Notes under the pieces: generated by a model | What the model saw: only the letters and a program-made list of their open reading frames with translations | Databases searched by the model: none | Told to the model about the DNA's origin: nothing | Position numbers and translations under genes: made by a program | Shown here: positions 52,073-62,388 of the stretch, in pieces | Numbering within the stretch: the stretch's first letter is position 1 | Layout of the letters: every line of letters starts with the position of its first letter | Source of the DNA: Pseudomonas putida | GTDB taxonomy: Bacteria > Pseudomonadota > Gammaproteobacteria > Pseudomonadales > Pseudomonadaceae | DNA length: 64,000 bases | Assembly: GCF_002025705.1 (NCBI RefSeq) | Contig: NZ_CP018846.1 | Span: 4,269,501 to 4,333,500 of the forward strand | Direction of reading: 5' to 3'

Positions 52073-52165
52073 GGCCTCTTCGCGGGTAAACCCGCTCCCA
52101 CAAGGAACTCACAGACTTCAAGGCTTGTGCAGTTCCTGTGGGAGCGGGTTTACCCGCGAAGAGGC
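52073..52165. repeat. REP pair, convergent junction
   Basis: Opposed REP copies with GCGGGTAAACCCGC cores between the methyltransferase and aldehyde dehydrogenase genes. The right arm ends GAGGCTGG rather than GAGGCCGG. Confidence 0.85.
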
Positions 52166-52233
52166 TGGCCCTGCCATCACAAAACGGCCGGCTGGTGCTG
52201 AGCTCCGTCAGAACAGCACCGGTCTTGCTCAGG

Positions 52234-53724
<1,491 letters not shown>

Positions 53725-53737
53725 TTTTCCGGCCTCC

Positions 53738-54631
53738 TTATTTGATCTGGGCGATGGTGGCCTTGAGTTCGCTGACCACGCGCTGCAGCTCTTGCTTCTC
53801 GGCGGCGTCGAGGTCGTACAGCGGCTTGCGCACGCCACCGGTGCTCAGGCCGTTGAGGGCACAGCCGTACTTGATCGACTGGACGAACTTGCCACCTTCG
53901 AGGAAGTCCATCAGCGGCATCATGGCGGCCATGATCTTGCGCCCCTTGTCGAAGTTCTTCTCGATCACGCAGGCCTCGTACAGGGCCACGTGCTCGCGCG
54001 GGATGAAGTTGGAACCGGCGCAGACCCAGCTCTTGGCGCCCCAGGCGAAGAACTCCAGGGCCTGGTCGTCCCAACCGCACGACAGCTGGATGTTCGGGCG
54101 CTTGATGGCCAGGCGGTGCAGCTGGGCCATGTCACCGGAGCTTTCCTTGATGGCGACGATGTTCTTCACGTCGGCCACGGCGTCGAAGAACGCCTCACCC
54201 ATGCTGACGCTCATGCGGCCTGGGTAGTTGTAGAGCATGATCGGCAGGCCGGCGGCAGCGTCGACCGCTTTGACGTGCAGGGCGATTTCCTGCTGGGTCG
54301 GCAGCGCGTACGGCGGGGTGCCGACCAGCAGCGCATCGGCCTTGATTTCCTTGGCGTGCTGGGCGAAGGCCACGGCGTCTTCGGTGCGGATGCCACCGGT
54401 GCCGACGATCAGTGGCAGGCGGCCGTTGAGCACGTCCTTGGCCTGGGCGGCCAGCTCGATGCGCTCCTGGGTGGTGTGGGCGTAGTACTCGCCGGTAGAG
54501 CCGCCGATGATGACGCCGTGGATCTTCGACTCGACCAGGTATTCGAGCACTTCGGCGAACGCCGCCTTGTCGATCGAGCCGTCCGCAGCCAGCGGAGTGA
54601 TTGCCGGGGTGTAGATGCCTTCGAATTTCAC
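53738..54631 (-). CDS. DapA-family lyase/aldolase-like enzyme
   Basis: A 297-residue TIM-barrel protein of the dihydrodipicolinate synthase family. The Schiff-base Lys162 is in IVAIKESSGD, the Tyr in MLYNYPGRM, and GGSTGEYY replaces the usual GTTGE loop. DapA proper would not sit in such an operon; relatives include hydroxyproline-pathway deaminases (LhpC), keto-acid aldolases and hydratases. Here it lies between an MFS carrier and an aldehyde dehydrogenase, so it probably cleaves or deaminates a catabolic intermediate. The start is GTG, with GGAG 8 bases upstream. Confidence 0.88.
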   Translation of the reverse strand: MKFEGIYTPAITPLAADGSIDKAAFAEVLEYLVESKIHGVIIGGSTGEYYAHTTQERIELAAQAKDVLNGRLPLIVGTGGIRTEDAVAFAQHAKEIKADALLVGTPPYALPTQQEIALHVKAVDAAAGLPIMLYNYPGRMSVSMGEAFFDAVADVKNIVAIKESSGDMAQLHRLAIKRPNIQLSCGWDDQALEFFAWGAKSWVCAGSNFIPREHVALYEACVIEKNFDKGRKIMAAMMPLMDFLEGGKFVQSIKYGCALNGLSTGGVRKPLYDLDAAEKQELQRVVSELKATIAQIK

Positions 54632-54667
54632 GGTAGGTTCTCCAGTGCGTTGCTCAGTGTTGTAAAG

Positions 54668-54691
54668 GCCACGGCGGATCGATGCCGTGGC
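54668..54691 (-). promoter_or_regulatory. Hairpin between the MFS and DapA-like genes
   Basis: GCCACGGC and GCCGTGGC are perfect 8-base arms around an 8-base loop, in the 75-base gap between the MFS stop and the DapA-like start. It has no T run, so it is more likely an mRNA processing or stability element than a terminator. Confidence 0.45.
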
Positions 54692-54706
54692 GGGTTGTCA
54701 GTCGAA

Positions 54707-56035
54707 TCAGCCCAGCGAAGCGGCCTGTTGCAGGTTCAGCGAACGGGTTTCCGGGGCCAGGGCGACCGAGAAGGCCAGGCCGACGAAGGTCACGGCGGCA
54801 GCGGCGTACATGGTCGCGCCAATGCCATAGCTATCCAGGGCGATAGGCACCAGCCAGGTGCCGACTGCGGCGCCGATGCGCGACATCGAGGTGCCTACGC
54901 CCACGGCGCCAGCACGGATTTCGGTGGGGAACAGTTCGTTCGGGTAGACCAGCTGCAGTACCTGGGCGCCGCCAATGAACAGGGCGTAGGCACCGAACAG
55001 CACGAGGATGAGCATCTCGTTGCCATTGCTGAAGGCGCCCAGGCCGAGAAGCGCCAGCCCCGACCAGAAGAAGCTGTGCAGCAGCGTGGTGCGCCGGCCG
55101 AGGGTGTTCAGCAGGCGGGTGCCGATGATGCAGCCGACCACGAACAGGCAGGTGATGGCCACCGAGCCGATCGCCGCCCAGTCGCCTTTCAGGTTCAGCG
55201 CACCCAGCACTTTCGGAGCGAAGGCGTAAACGGCGAACACCGGGATCACCGAGCAGGTCCAGAACATGGTGACGAACAACATGCGCTTGCCGTAGCCGGA
55301 GTGCAGCAGGCTGAAGAACGACAGCTTGCGGGTCTTGGGTTCCTCGGGCAGGTTCTTCAGGCTGAAGCCGTTGCCGTACACCTGTTTGATCACCTGCTCG
55401 GCCTCGGCCGAACGGCCCTTGCTGATCAGCCAGCGCGGCGATTCAGGGGTACCCAGGCGGATGGCGAACAGCAGCGCGCCAATCACCGCGGCACTGGCCA
55501 GCACCAGGCGCCAGGCATCGTCGCCGCCGTGACGCAGGATCGCTTCACCGGCCATGTAGGCTGTGGCAGCACCGGCGAACCACAGCACGGTCAGGGTGGC
55601 CAGGCGTGGCCCGCGGTTCTTCTTGGGCAGGAACTCGACCAGCAGCGAAGTCGCCACCGGATACTCGATGCCCACCGCGATGCCGATGACGAAGCGCAAC
55701 AGGAACAGGGCCAGTGCCGACTCCACCCAGAACTGCGCGACCGAAGCCAGCATGAACAGGATCGGGCCGACGAAGAACACCCGTTTGCGGCCCAGGCGGT
55801 CGGTCAGCCAGCCACCGAAGAAGCCGCCAAAGAAAATGCCAATCAGCGCCGAGGCGGCGATCATGCCCTGCCAGAAGCTGGTCAGCTCAAGGCCAGCGGA
55901 CATCTGCACCATGGCCACGCCGATGATACTCAGCACATAACCATCGACGAACGAACCGCCACCGGAACGCAAGGTCAGCAACTGGTGGAAGTTGTTGATC
56001 GGTACATCTTCAATCGAAATATTCGGACTTGTCAT
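54707..56035 (-). CDS. MFS transporter, sugar/organic acid symporter type
   Basis: A 442-residue carrier with twelve predicted helices. Typical marks are LTDRLGRKRVFFVGP in loop 2-3, EYPVATSLLVEFLPKKNRG after helix 4, and TEIRAGAVGVGTSMSRIGAAVGTWL in the second half. It should import the operon's substrate by proton symport. I start at MTSPNISIEDVPINNFHQLL, behind AGGAA; the longer frame adds a Cys-containing leader. The gene is uninterrupted, unlike the MFS gene of the pxp operon. Confidence 0.9.
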   Translation of the reverse strand: MTSPNISIEDVPINNFHQLLTLRSGGGSFVDGYVLSIIGVAMVQMSAGLELTSFWQGMIAASALIGIFFGGFFGGWLTDRLGRKRVFFVGPILFMLASVAQFWVESALALFLLRFVIGIAVGIEYPVATSLLVEFLPKKNRGPRLATLTVLWFAGAATAYMAGEAILRHGGDDAWRLVLASAAVIGALLFAIRLGTPESPRWLISKGRSAEAEQVIKQVYGNGFSLKNLPEEPKTRKLSFFSLLHSGYGKRMLFVTMFWTCSVIPVFAVYAFAPKVLGALNLKGDWAAIGSVAITCLFVVGCIIGTRLLNTLGRRTTLLHSFFWSGLALLGLGAFSNGNEMLILVLFGAYALFIGGAQVLQLVYPNELFPTEIRAGAVGVGTSMSRIGAAVGTWLVPIALDSYGIGATMYAAAAVTFVGLAFSVALAPETRSLNLQQAASLG

Positions 56036-56147
56036 TGTTGTTCCTACCACTTCTTGCCTGCACATTTTCAAGGCGAGCGTGTCCGCGAAACTGAAAACTG
56101 CATTCAGCTCCGAGTGACCGGACTACGCATCCCGATCATAAAATTCG

Positions 56148-56183
56148 GGCAAAGGGTGCCCGTGCCGGTTAAATACAACCGGC
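56148..56183 (-). terminator. Tandem hairpins after the FAD oxidoreductase gene
   Basis: Reading leftward from the oxidoreductase stop there is first GCCGGTT..AACCGGC (56183-56164), then GGGCA..TGCCC (56162-56148) followed by GAATTTTAT. The second can work as a weak terminator or attenuator between the FAD and MFS genes, which are 181 bases apart. Confidence 0.45.
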
Positions 56184-56216
56184 TTAACAAAGCATTCTTG
56201 CAACTTCAGCTAACGA

Positions 56217-57536
56217 TCAGCTTTCCTTGCCAGCGCGGAACTGCCCCCACATCAGGTTAGCGTTCAAGCCCAGGGAAACCAGGGGCTGCGGTGGGTTCGC
56301 ACAAGGCCCTGGGGCATTGAGCAGAAACTCGATCAGTTCGTTCTTGTCGCCTGCCAGCCAGTCAGCCAGCAACTTGCCGGTGACGGTGCCACGGGTAACG
56401 CCCAGGCCGTTGCAGCACAATGCACCGACCACGTTCGGCGCCAACTTGCCAAAGAAGCCCATATGGTTGCGCGACAACGCCAGTGCACCGCCCCAGGTGT
56501 ATTCGAAGTTCACACCGGGCAACATCGGGAAGCGCCGGGCAAAGGATTCGCGATGGCGCTCTACGAAGCGCTCCAGGTATTTGCGATTGCTGCGCCCGTC
56601 CGGGTTGTAGCTGAAGCTGTTGCGGATCAGCAGGCGGTTGTCGACGGTCCGGCGCATGGTGGTACCGAACGGGTCGGCCGGGATCACGCCCCAGTACGGC
56701 TTGCCACCCAGGCGCGCCTGTTCGTCCTCGGTCAGCGGGCGGGTAATGCTGCCGTAGGTGAACACTGGCAGCATGCGGCCCTTGAGGAAGCCGAAGCTCA
56801 TGCCGAAAGCGTTGGTGGTGAGCACCAGCTTGTCAGCGGTGATCGTGCCGTTGGCATGGCGCAGCAGCACCTTGTCACCGTACTCGACGTCGGTGATCGG
56901 TGTGTGCTCATAGAGGGAAACGTTACTTGGCAGGCTGTCGGCCAGGCCTTTCACCAATGCCGATGGCTGCAGCAGTGCGGTGCCGGGGGTGAACAGCCCC
57001 TTGCGGTAGAAGTGTGTGCCGATGTGCTCTGGCAGGTCGCTGCCTTCGATCACTTCATAGGGCTGGCCCAACTTGTCCAGGCCACGGCGGTAGGCATCCA
57101 GCACCGCGATGCCGCGGCCTTCGATGGCAGCCTGGTACTTGCCGCAATGGCGGAACTGGCACTCGATGTCGTAGCGCTCGATCAGCTCCTTGAGGTACGA
57201 CTGGCCGCCCAGGTTGAGCTTGAGCACGGTCTTGGCGATGTCGATGTCGCCGATGTAGTCCTCGGCACCAATGTCGTGCGGCAAGTCGATGGCAAAACCG
57301 GCGTTGCGCCCGGAAGTGCCGAAACCGACCTCCTGGGCCTCGATCAGCACGATCTCGTCGTTCGGGAAGTTCGTTGCCAGCTGGCGTGCAGCCGCCAGGC
57401 CGGTGAAACCTGCGCCGACCACCACCCAGCGCGCCTGGCTGTGGCCACTGTGGGCCGGCCTCGGCGTGCGGGGCTTGCTCAGGTGATACCAACCACAGGT
57501 GGCATCATCGGCAGGTAACGAACTTATTCTTGTCAT
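56217..57536 (-). CDS. FAD-dependent amine/amino acid oxidoreductase (DadA/OrdL family)
   Basis: A 439-residue flavoprotein. The FAD motif is ARWVVVGAGFTGLAAARQLA, followed by EVGFGTSGRNAGFAIDLPHD, with GALCCNGLGVTRGTVTGKLLADWL near the end. It resembles the PuuB-like protein at 10.6 kb but has a different length and N-terminus, and it should oxidise the carbon beside an amine. The start has a weak AGG site. It lies just below the GntR gene in the five-gene operon and is the likely first catalytic step, giving an imine or aldehyde for the lyase and dehydrogenase. Confidence 0.87.
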   Translation of the reverse strand: MTRISSLPADDATCGWYHLSKPRTPRPAHSGHSQARWVVVGAGFTGLAAARQLATNFPNDEIVLIEAQEVGFGTSGRNAGFAIDLPHDIGAEDYIGDIDIAKTVLKLNLGGQSYLKELIERYDIECQFRHCGKYQAAIEGRGIAVLDAYRRGLDKLGQPYEVIEGSDLPEHIGTHFYRKGLFTPGTALLQPSALVKGLADSLPSNVSLYEHTPITDVEYGDKVLLRHANGTITADKLVLTTNAFGMSFGFLKGRMLPVFTYGSITRPLTEDEQARLGGKPYWGVIPADPFGTTMRRTVDNRLLIRNSFSYNPDGRSNRKYLERFVERHRESFARRFPMLPGVNFEYTWGGALALSRNHMGFFGKLAPNVVGALCCNGLGVTRGTVTGKLLADWLAGDKNELIEFLLNAPGPCANPPQPLVSLGLNANLMWGQFRAGKES

Positions 57537-57597
57537 GTCACTAACCTGGTTCTCGTTTTTGACGGGTGGTCAGCGCGGGTGGCGGCGACCGGGAATT

Positions 57598-58314
57598 TCA
57601 TATCTGAATCGGTACATCCAACCCTTGCGGCGCGGCGTATTCGGCCATGCGCCGACGCGACAGCTCAAAGTGCTCGCGCACCAGCTGGCCAGCGGCCTGT
57701 GGGTCGCGGCGCTCGATGGCTTCGATCATCTGGTCATGCTGGTCGCAGGCGACTTCGAGGTCACACTGCATGTCGTCGGTGGTCGGATGGCGGTAGAAGA
57801 TCTTGCCCAGGCGGGCATGGTCGATCAGCAGACGACGCAGGCTCGGCAACAGGTAGTCGTTGTGCGCCATCTTGCCGATTTCCAGGTGGAAGGCGTCGTT
57901 GTAGAGCACGCGGTTTTCAACGTCACGCTCTTCGATGGCTTGGCGGAACTGGGCCTGGATGCCTTTGAGCGTTTCGATTTCTGCTGGCGTGGCATTGGTT
58001 GCAGCCAGCTGGGTGGTGGCGACGTAGACCAGCGGCGCGGCAACGAAAAAGCTGTGCAGCGATTCGTGGTTCATCGCCGCGACGCGTGGCGCGCGGTTGG
58101 CCTCCAGCTCGATGTAGCCTTCGGCGGCTATCTGGCGCAGCAGCTCACGGACCGGGGGGCGCGACAGGCCAAATTCGTCGCACAGTGCCAGTTCGTCCAC
58201 CACCGCGCCAGGGGCCAGTTCCATGCTGAGGATCCGGCGACGCAGCGCTTCGGCAAGGACGGTTTTACGGTCCTGCGGCACCTCAGCAGCGAGTGGTTGG
58301 ACGGTGGCTTTCAT
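57598..58314 (-). CDS. GntR-family regulator, FCD (FadR) subclass
   Basis: A 238-residue repressor. The winged helix is TVLAEALRRRILSMELAPGAVVDELALCDEFGLSRPPVRELLRQIAAEGYIEL, and the all-helical FCD domain includes DAFHLEIGKMAHNDYLLPSLRRLLIDHARL and ACDQHDQMIEAIERRDPQAAG with the metal-binding Asp/His residues. I start at MKATVQPLAAE because AGAAGG stands before it; a Met seven codons earlier has no ribosome site. It is the first gene of the operon and probably represses it until the substrate or an organic acid product binds. Confidence 0.9.
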   Translation of the reverse strand: MKATVQPLAAEVPQDRKTVLAEALRRRILSMELAPGAVVDELALCDEFGLSRPPVRELLRQIAAEGYIELEANRAPRVAAMNHESLHSFFVAAPLVYVATTQLAATNATPAEIETLKGIQAQFRQAIEERDVENRVLYNDAFHLEIGKMAHNDYLLPSLRRLLIDHARLGKIFYRHPTTDDMQCDLEVACDQHDQMIEAIERRDPQAAGQLVREHFELSRRRMAEYAAPQGLDVPIQI

Positions 58315-58797
58315 GGCGGCCTTCTTTGTTGTCATAGCACTATGTCTACTATTTGTATAACGACTATAGGGCACTGTTAGACAATGTGTCTACAGCATTT
58401 TCGATGAACGGTGAAATCTCTCGGGGCCTTTGTTTTAAAGGGTTTGAGGGCATCACAGGGGTGTGATTAAACACCCTTGAGGCTGCATTTCCAAACCGGA
58501 CAGGTAATTATCCAGATCAGACAAGACGTAGCTTTTTCAGCGCCTTTACGACCGAGCGCCGCCCGCGCGGCGCATCGCGGATGAATCCGCTCCTACATTT
58601 GTTGCAACGTGCCGAACCTGACAGGCCATGGTCGCCTGCCTTGTGCATGTCTTGAGCCTTACAAACAAGGCTGACAACCATGGCCTCACAGGCATGGCCA
58701 CGTTGCAACAAATGTAGGAGCGGATTCATCCGCGATGCGCCGCGCGGGCGGCGCTCGATCTCAAACCCAGCAAAAAACGTTCGTCGTACCAGCGCGA
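58315..58797. other. Gap upstream of the GntR gene, with control region and long repeat
   Basis: The part nearest the GntR gene is AT-rich and has CATAGCACTATG (arms CATAG/CTATG) and two copies of TGTCTAC about 47 bases apart, which may be operator material for the operon. From 58552 on, the second copy of the long dispersed element takes up the gap. No gene is seen. Confidence 0.5.
58552..58760. repeat. Long dispersed inverted element, copy 2
   Basis: Ends GCGCATCGCGGATGAATCCG with GC tails, then TTGTTGCAACGTGCC on one side and GGCCACGTTGCAACAAATG on the other. The arms and the asymmetrical centre (TGTCTTGAGCCTTACAAACA) match the reverse complement of the element at 46356-46587 almost base for base. 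It lies in a same-strand gap, so it is not tied to convergent gene ends. No open frame with a known family lies within. Confidence 0.87.
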
Positions 58798-59798
58798 TCA
58801 GGCCGCCGCGAGTGCCTCGCGCCGCTCGTGCCGGCGGCTGGTAATCACCCCCAACACCAGGATCACCAGCGCCAAGGCCAGGGTCAGCGACACTTCCATC
58901 CGGTGCTGCGGCATCACATAGGTCAGCCACGGATACAGCCACATCTTGAAGGCAATCTCGACATGCTGACATTGCAGGATGGCGCGCATGCGCAGCTGCG
59001 GGAAGGCGATGGCCAGGTACATCAGCAAGGCGATCGAGCCAGAGCTGGCCAGCAGGAAGGCAAACACTTCGGCCGGTGCGAAGTAATTGACGATGGTCGC
59101 CAGCATGCCGATCAGCGTGCTGCCGATCACCGCCGCACGCGGCACGCCAACCTTGGAAGTGCGCTGGATAAAGCCCGGTGCGTCACCGCGCTTGCTCAGC
59201 GAATAGAGCATGCGCGAGGAAATGTAGATCGACGAGTTCAGGCAACTGGCAACCGCCACCAGCACCACCATGTCCACCAGCAGCTTGGCATACGGAATGT
59301 GCATGATTTCCAGCGCACGCTGGTAGGACCCCTGCACCGGCAGCAGCGGATCGTTCCAGGGCACCACCGAAATGATCACGAAGATCGACAGCAGGTAGAA
59401 CACGCTGATGCGCCAGATCACCGAGCGGGTGGCCTTGGCGATGTTGCGTGCCGGGTCCTTGGATTCCGAGGCGGCGATGGTACCCAGAACCACCAGTACA
59501 GCCAACCGATGGTGAAGCCGGCCCAGCGCCCGATGGCGCGGTCGGCATAGGTGGAAAATGAGCCTGTGTCGGGGCTGGCGACCGCCATTTCACCAAGCAT
59601 GCGCATCACCAGCACCACCAGGGCACCGGCCAGTGCATAGGCGATGATGGCTGAAGGCCCGGCGGCGGCGATGGCGTGCCCGGAGCCGACGAACAGCCCG
59701 GCGCCGATCACTCCGACGATGGAAAGCATGGTCACGTGGCGCTGCTTGAAGCCTTGCGCCAGCTGATTGCCGGCGCCACTCGCGCTTGTCATTGTCAT
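58798..59798 (-). pseudogene. Amino-acid permease (GabP-like) with an internal deletion and frameshift
   Basis: The N-terminal part (MTMTSASGAGNQLAQGFKQR to ..FTIGWLYWWFWV) holds the first three helices of a GABA-permease-type carrier. It runs straight into GTIAASESKDPARNIAKATR, which in GabP lies about 110 residues further on, and the rest (to ..SRRHERREALAAA) is normal but in another frame. So about 330 bases, covering roughly helices 4-6, are missing, and the join at about 59470-59490 is out of frame. An intact GabP would be near 460 residues. The N-terminal ATG has an AGGGA site. The gene cannot make a working carrier as written. Confidence 0.85.
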
Positions 59799-60060
59799 CC
59801 TGATCCCTGCTGTTGTTCTTTTGTGGAGGGGGACGTGAAGCTCCTGGGTCGAAACCCAGCGTGGATGAGCTTCGCGCGGGGACAAGTTAATCCTGCATGA
59901 GCGAGCTTCAGTTGCCCGTATCCGCCAAGCAATTGACCGGACCAGACATCGATACGTACGCAGCGCCCATTGCAGAGCCTTCGCGACCACCCGGCACCGC
60001 GAATGAACGCTGGCTGCCGCGGTCGGGTCAGTTGCTTACATTCCACAAGGAGGGCTTGCC

Positions 60061-60402
60061 ATGCTCGATATCCATTCCGCCCCGGAGTCGCGGGAGCACA
60101 ATGTCCATGGCCTGGAACGCGCCGGCTCACTGGCCGGGGGCGCGCTGATGTTCAGCAAGGGGCTGCGCCACGGCGGCCTGATCGGGTTGTTGCAGATGGT
60201 GGTGGGTGGCCTGGCGGTGGCCCGCGGGGTCAGCGGGCATTGCTCGACCAAGGCCTGGTGGCTGAGGCATCGGCAGGAGTATCACCGTTTGCGTTCGGAT
60301 ATACAGCGCAGTGCGGCGGAGCTTGAGGTGCTCAGGGCCAGTGCCGAGGCGGCTACCCGTGGGGTAACCGTGACCGGGAAAGATCCGTTGACTGGCAGCT
60401 GA
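60061..60402 (+). CDS. DUF2892-like small membrane protein
   Basis: A 113-residue protein. The segment LAGGALMFSKGLRHGGLIGLLQMVVGGLAVARGVSGHCSTKAWW has two hydrophobic stretches and the RG-x-x-GHC ending seen in YgaP-like/DUF2892 proteins. A helical, charged C-terminus follows (HRLRSDIQRSAAELEVLRASA). Function is unknown. An AAGGAGG site makes the start secure. The 262 bases between it and the decayed permease hold no gene that I can support. Confidence 0.78.
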   Translation: MLDIHSAPESREHNVHGLERAGSLAGGALMFSKGLRHGGLIGLLQMVVGGLAVARGVSGHCSTKAWWLRHRQEYHRLRSDIQRSAAELEVLRASAEAATRGVTVTGKDPLTGS

Positions 60403-60421
60403 GTCTTGTGATGCCTGTGCC

Positions 60422-60531
60422 GGCCTCTTGGCGGGTAAAACCGCTCCCACAGTGACCCCAACAGTTCTTGAAATCTGTGGTGAACCTGTGGGAGCGCCGG
60501 TTCGGCGCCCCGACTTGCCCGCGAAGAGGCC
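60422..60531. repeat. REP pair with an extra hairpin in the right arm, convergent junction
   Basis: The left arm is a near-standard REP. The right arm should read GGGAGCGGGCTTGCCCGCG, but between GGGAGCG and TTGCCCGCG there is an extra CCGGTTCGGCGCCCCGAC, which itself contains a GCGCCGG..CGGCGC hairpin. It lies between the DUF2892-like gene and the M1/M61-like gene. Confidence 0.8.
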
Positions 60532-60539
60532 AGTACAGG

Positions 60540-61748
60540 CTAGTGCAGGGCCTTGCTCTGCAACACGTCGGAGCGGCGCCCCAGCACATTCTCGCTGATC
60601 TGCACGAACTCTTCGGTGCTCACGCTGGGCAGGCGCATCAGTGCCCGGGTGACGTCGTCCAGCGAGCGCTTGGCCTGGGTATGGATGCGAATTTCCTTGT
60701 CCAGCGCCTGCAGCAACATCACCCCACGGGCCACTTGCGCGGGGCTTGCGTGCTCGGCACGCAGCTGGGTGACCTTGCCGCCCTGCTTCTGCAAGCGAGC
60801 CTGCCATACCTCGTAACGGTCGTCGCTGATGCCTCCGGCACGGCGCAACAGCTCGGTGGCGTAGTACTCGGTCAGGCCCTGGCCCAGCCAGTCGCTGTTG
60901 TCTCGCACACGAATCTGCGCAAACAGCTGCACCAGCTCCCGCAGCAGCGGGCTGCTGCCACTCTCGCTGACCATTGGCCGGCTGCTGTGCAGGTAGATCG
61001 AACCATCGGCCGCCATCGCCCCGCGCCACATGCCATCACGGGCGCCAACCAGCAGCAGCTTGGCCGGGTTACGCGGGAACACCGCCTGCAGTTGCGGCCA
61101 GACGAAGGTCAGCAGCGTCAGGCTGTCCATCCGCCGCATGCCCTGCCCCACTGGTGCGGCCACGGTAACGTCGGTCTCGCCCAGGCGGGCACGGCGGCTG
61201 CCAAGGTCGCCCGCCAGCATCCAGCCGGTCGGGCGGTCGAACAGGCGGGACACGTTGTCGATACGGAACTTGTCCTTGCCGATGCGTGGCCAGGACGTTT
61301 CGATGCTCTTCCAGCCTTCAGGCAAATCGACGGTCAGGCGCGCCACCAGCTCGGTACCGTCCTGCTGGTCGAGGCGCGCAGGCGGCACCAGCTGATCGCC
61401 GAGGAACAACGCCCAATGCGGGGTGATGCGCGTGGAGTAGGCGCCGCTGCGCAGCTTCTGGTCCAGTTTCACCCGGTAGCTGAGGCTGGTCTTGCCCGTC
61501 GCCGGGTGCCATACCCCACGCTCGCCCTGTTGCTGCCACTGGCCATCAGCCTGGAAGCCACTGTAGGCGCCAGCCTTGCCCAGGTCGAAATCCAGGCTGC
61601 GCACGGCACTGCCTTCAGCCAGGGTCAGGCGCACTTCGGCCTGGCCATTGGCAGGCAGCAGACGCACCTGGTAATCGAGGTCGACTTTTTTCGCCCAGGC
61701 CGGCGAACAGGCCACAAGCCCGAGGAGCAACAACAACTGGCAACGCAT
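60540..61748 (-). CDS. Periplasmic M1/M61 peptidase-like protein lacking its zinc motif
   Basis: A 402-residue secreted protein (signal peptide MRCQLLLLLGLVACSPAWA; the Cys near its end could also be a lipobox). The N-terminal half is a beta domain as in M1/M61 peptidases (LPEGWKSIETSWPRI). The later block SSPLLRELVQLFAQIRVRDNSDWLGQGLTEYYATEL follows the gluzincin order, but where HEXXH is expected it reads RELVQ, while the downstream Glu of GLTEYYA remains. It is therefore probably not a zinc peptidase and may be a binding protein. An AAGGAG site secures the start. I know no named family. Confidence 0.75.
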   Translation of the reverse strand: MRCQLLLLLGLVACSPAWAKKVDLDYQVRLLPANGQAEVRLTLAEGSAVRSLDFDLGKAGAYSGFQADGQWQQQGERGVWHPATGKTSLSYRVKLDQKLRSGAYSTRITPHWALFLGDQLVPPARLDQQDGTELVARLTVDLPEGWKSIETSWPRIGKDKFRIDNVSRLFDRPTGWMLAGDLGSRRARLGETDVTVAAPVGQGMRRMDSLTLLTFVWPQLQAVFPRNPAKLLLVGARDGMWRGAMAADGSIYLHSSRPMVSESGSSPLLRELVQLFAQIRVRDNSDWLGQGLTEYYATELLRRAGGISDDRYEVWQARLQKQGGKVTQLRAEHASPAQVARGVMLLQALDKEIRIHTQAKRSLDDVTRALMRLPSVSTEEFVQISENVLGRRSDVLQSKALH

Positions 61749-61793
61749 GGCGAAACTCCTTGTTCCTCAGAGGCGACGGGGTGCGTGCGCCGT

Positions 61794-62243
61794 TCAGCTG
61801 GCGCGGAAAATCAGGTGGTCTTCCCAGTCGTCTTCATCCACATCATGTTCACTGAGCATACGCCCCGATTGCGATATGCGCTGTTCATGCACCTGCTTGC
61901 GGTCACCGCAGACCAGATGGTGCCACTCAGGCAGGTCCTTGCCCTCGCTGACCAGGCGGTAACCACAAGTGCTCGGCAACCATTTGAACTGGTCGGCCTT
62001 GCCCGGGGTGAGCTGGATGCAGTCCGGCACATGGGCGAAGCGGTTGGGGTAGTCGCTGCACTGGCAAGTATCGAGGTCGAGCAGCTTGCAGGCGATGCGC
62101 GTGTAATAGACGCTGTTGTCGTCTTCGTCCTCAAGCTTTTGCAGGCAGCACAGGCCACAGCCGTCACACAGCGACTCCCACTCTTGCGGGCTGAGTTGTT
62201 CGAGGGTCTTGCGCCGCCAGAACGGCGCGCTGTCAGCGATCAT
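61794..62243 (-). CDS. ycgN: YcgN family cysteine-cluster protein (UPF0260)
   Basis: A 149-residue protein. The family marks are CDGCGLCCLQKLEDED near residue 27, then CQCSDYPNRFAHVPDC and STCGYRLV, which hold eight or more Cys probably binding a metal or Fe-S centre. UPF0260 proteins are common in Proteobacteria, and their role is unknown. I start at MIADSAPFWRRKTLEQ because AGGAAA stands eight bases before it; a Met six codons upstream is the alternative. The gene is divergent from the nitroreductase. Confidence 0.92.
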   Translation of the reverse strand: MIADSAPFWRRKTLEQLSPQEWESLCDGCGLCCLQKLEDEDDNSVYYTRIACKLLDLDTCQCSDYPNRFAHVPDCIQLTPGKADQFKWLPSTCGYRLVSEGKDLPEWHHLVCGDRKQVHEQRISQSGRMLSEHDVDEDDWEDHLIFRAS

Positions 62244-62388
62244 CACACGGGTTTCCTGCATTCATCTTCAGGCCGCGGCGCGCGGCGGCGCCAGTCTAGA
62301 GCCTGGCCTTCGGCAACGCCAGACCGCTTGTCAGTGCCGGGCGGACGCAGTAGCGTGCGTGCTTTGCCATCCAGTTGCAGGAGCCGCC

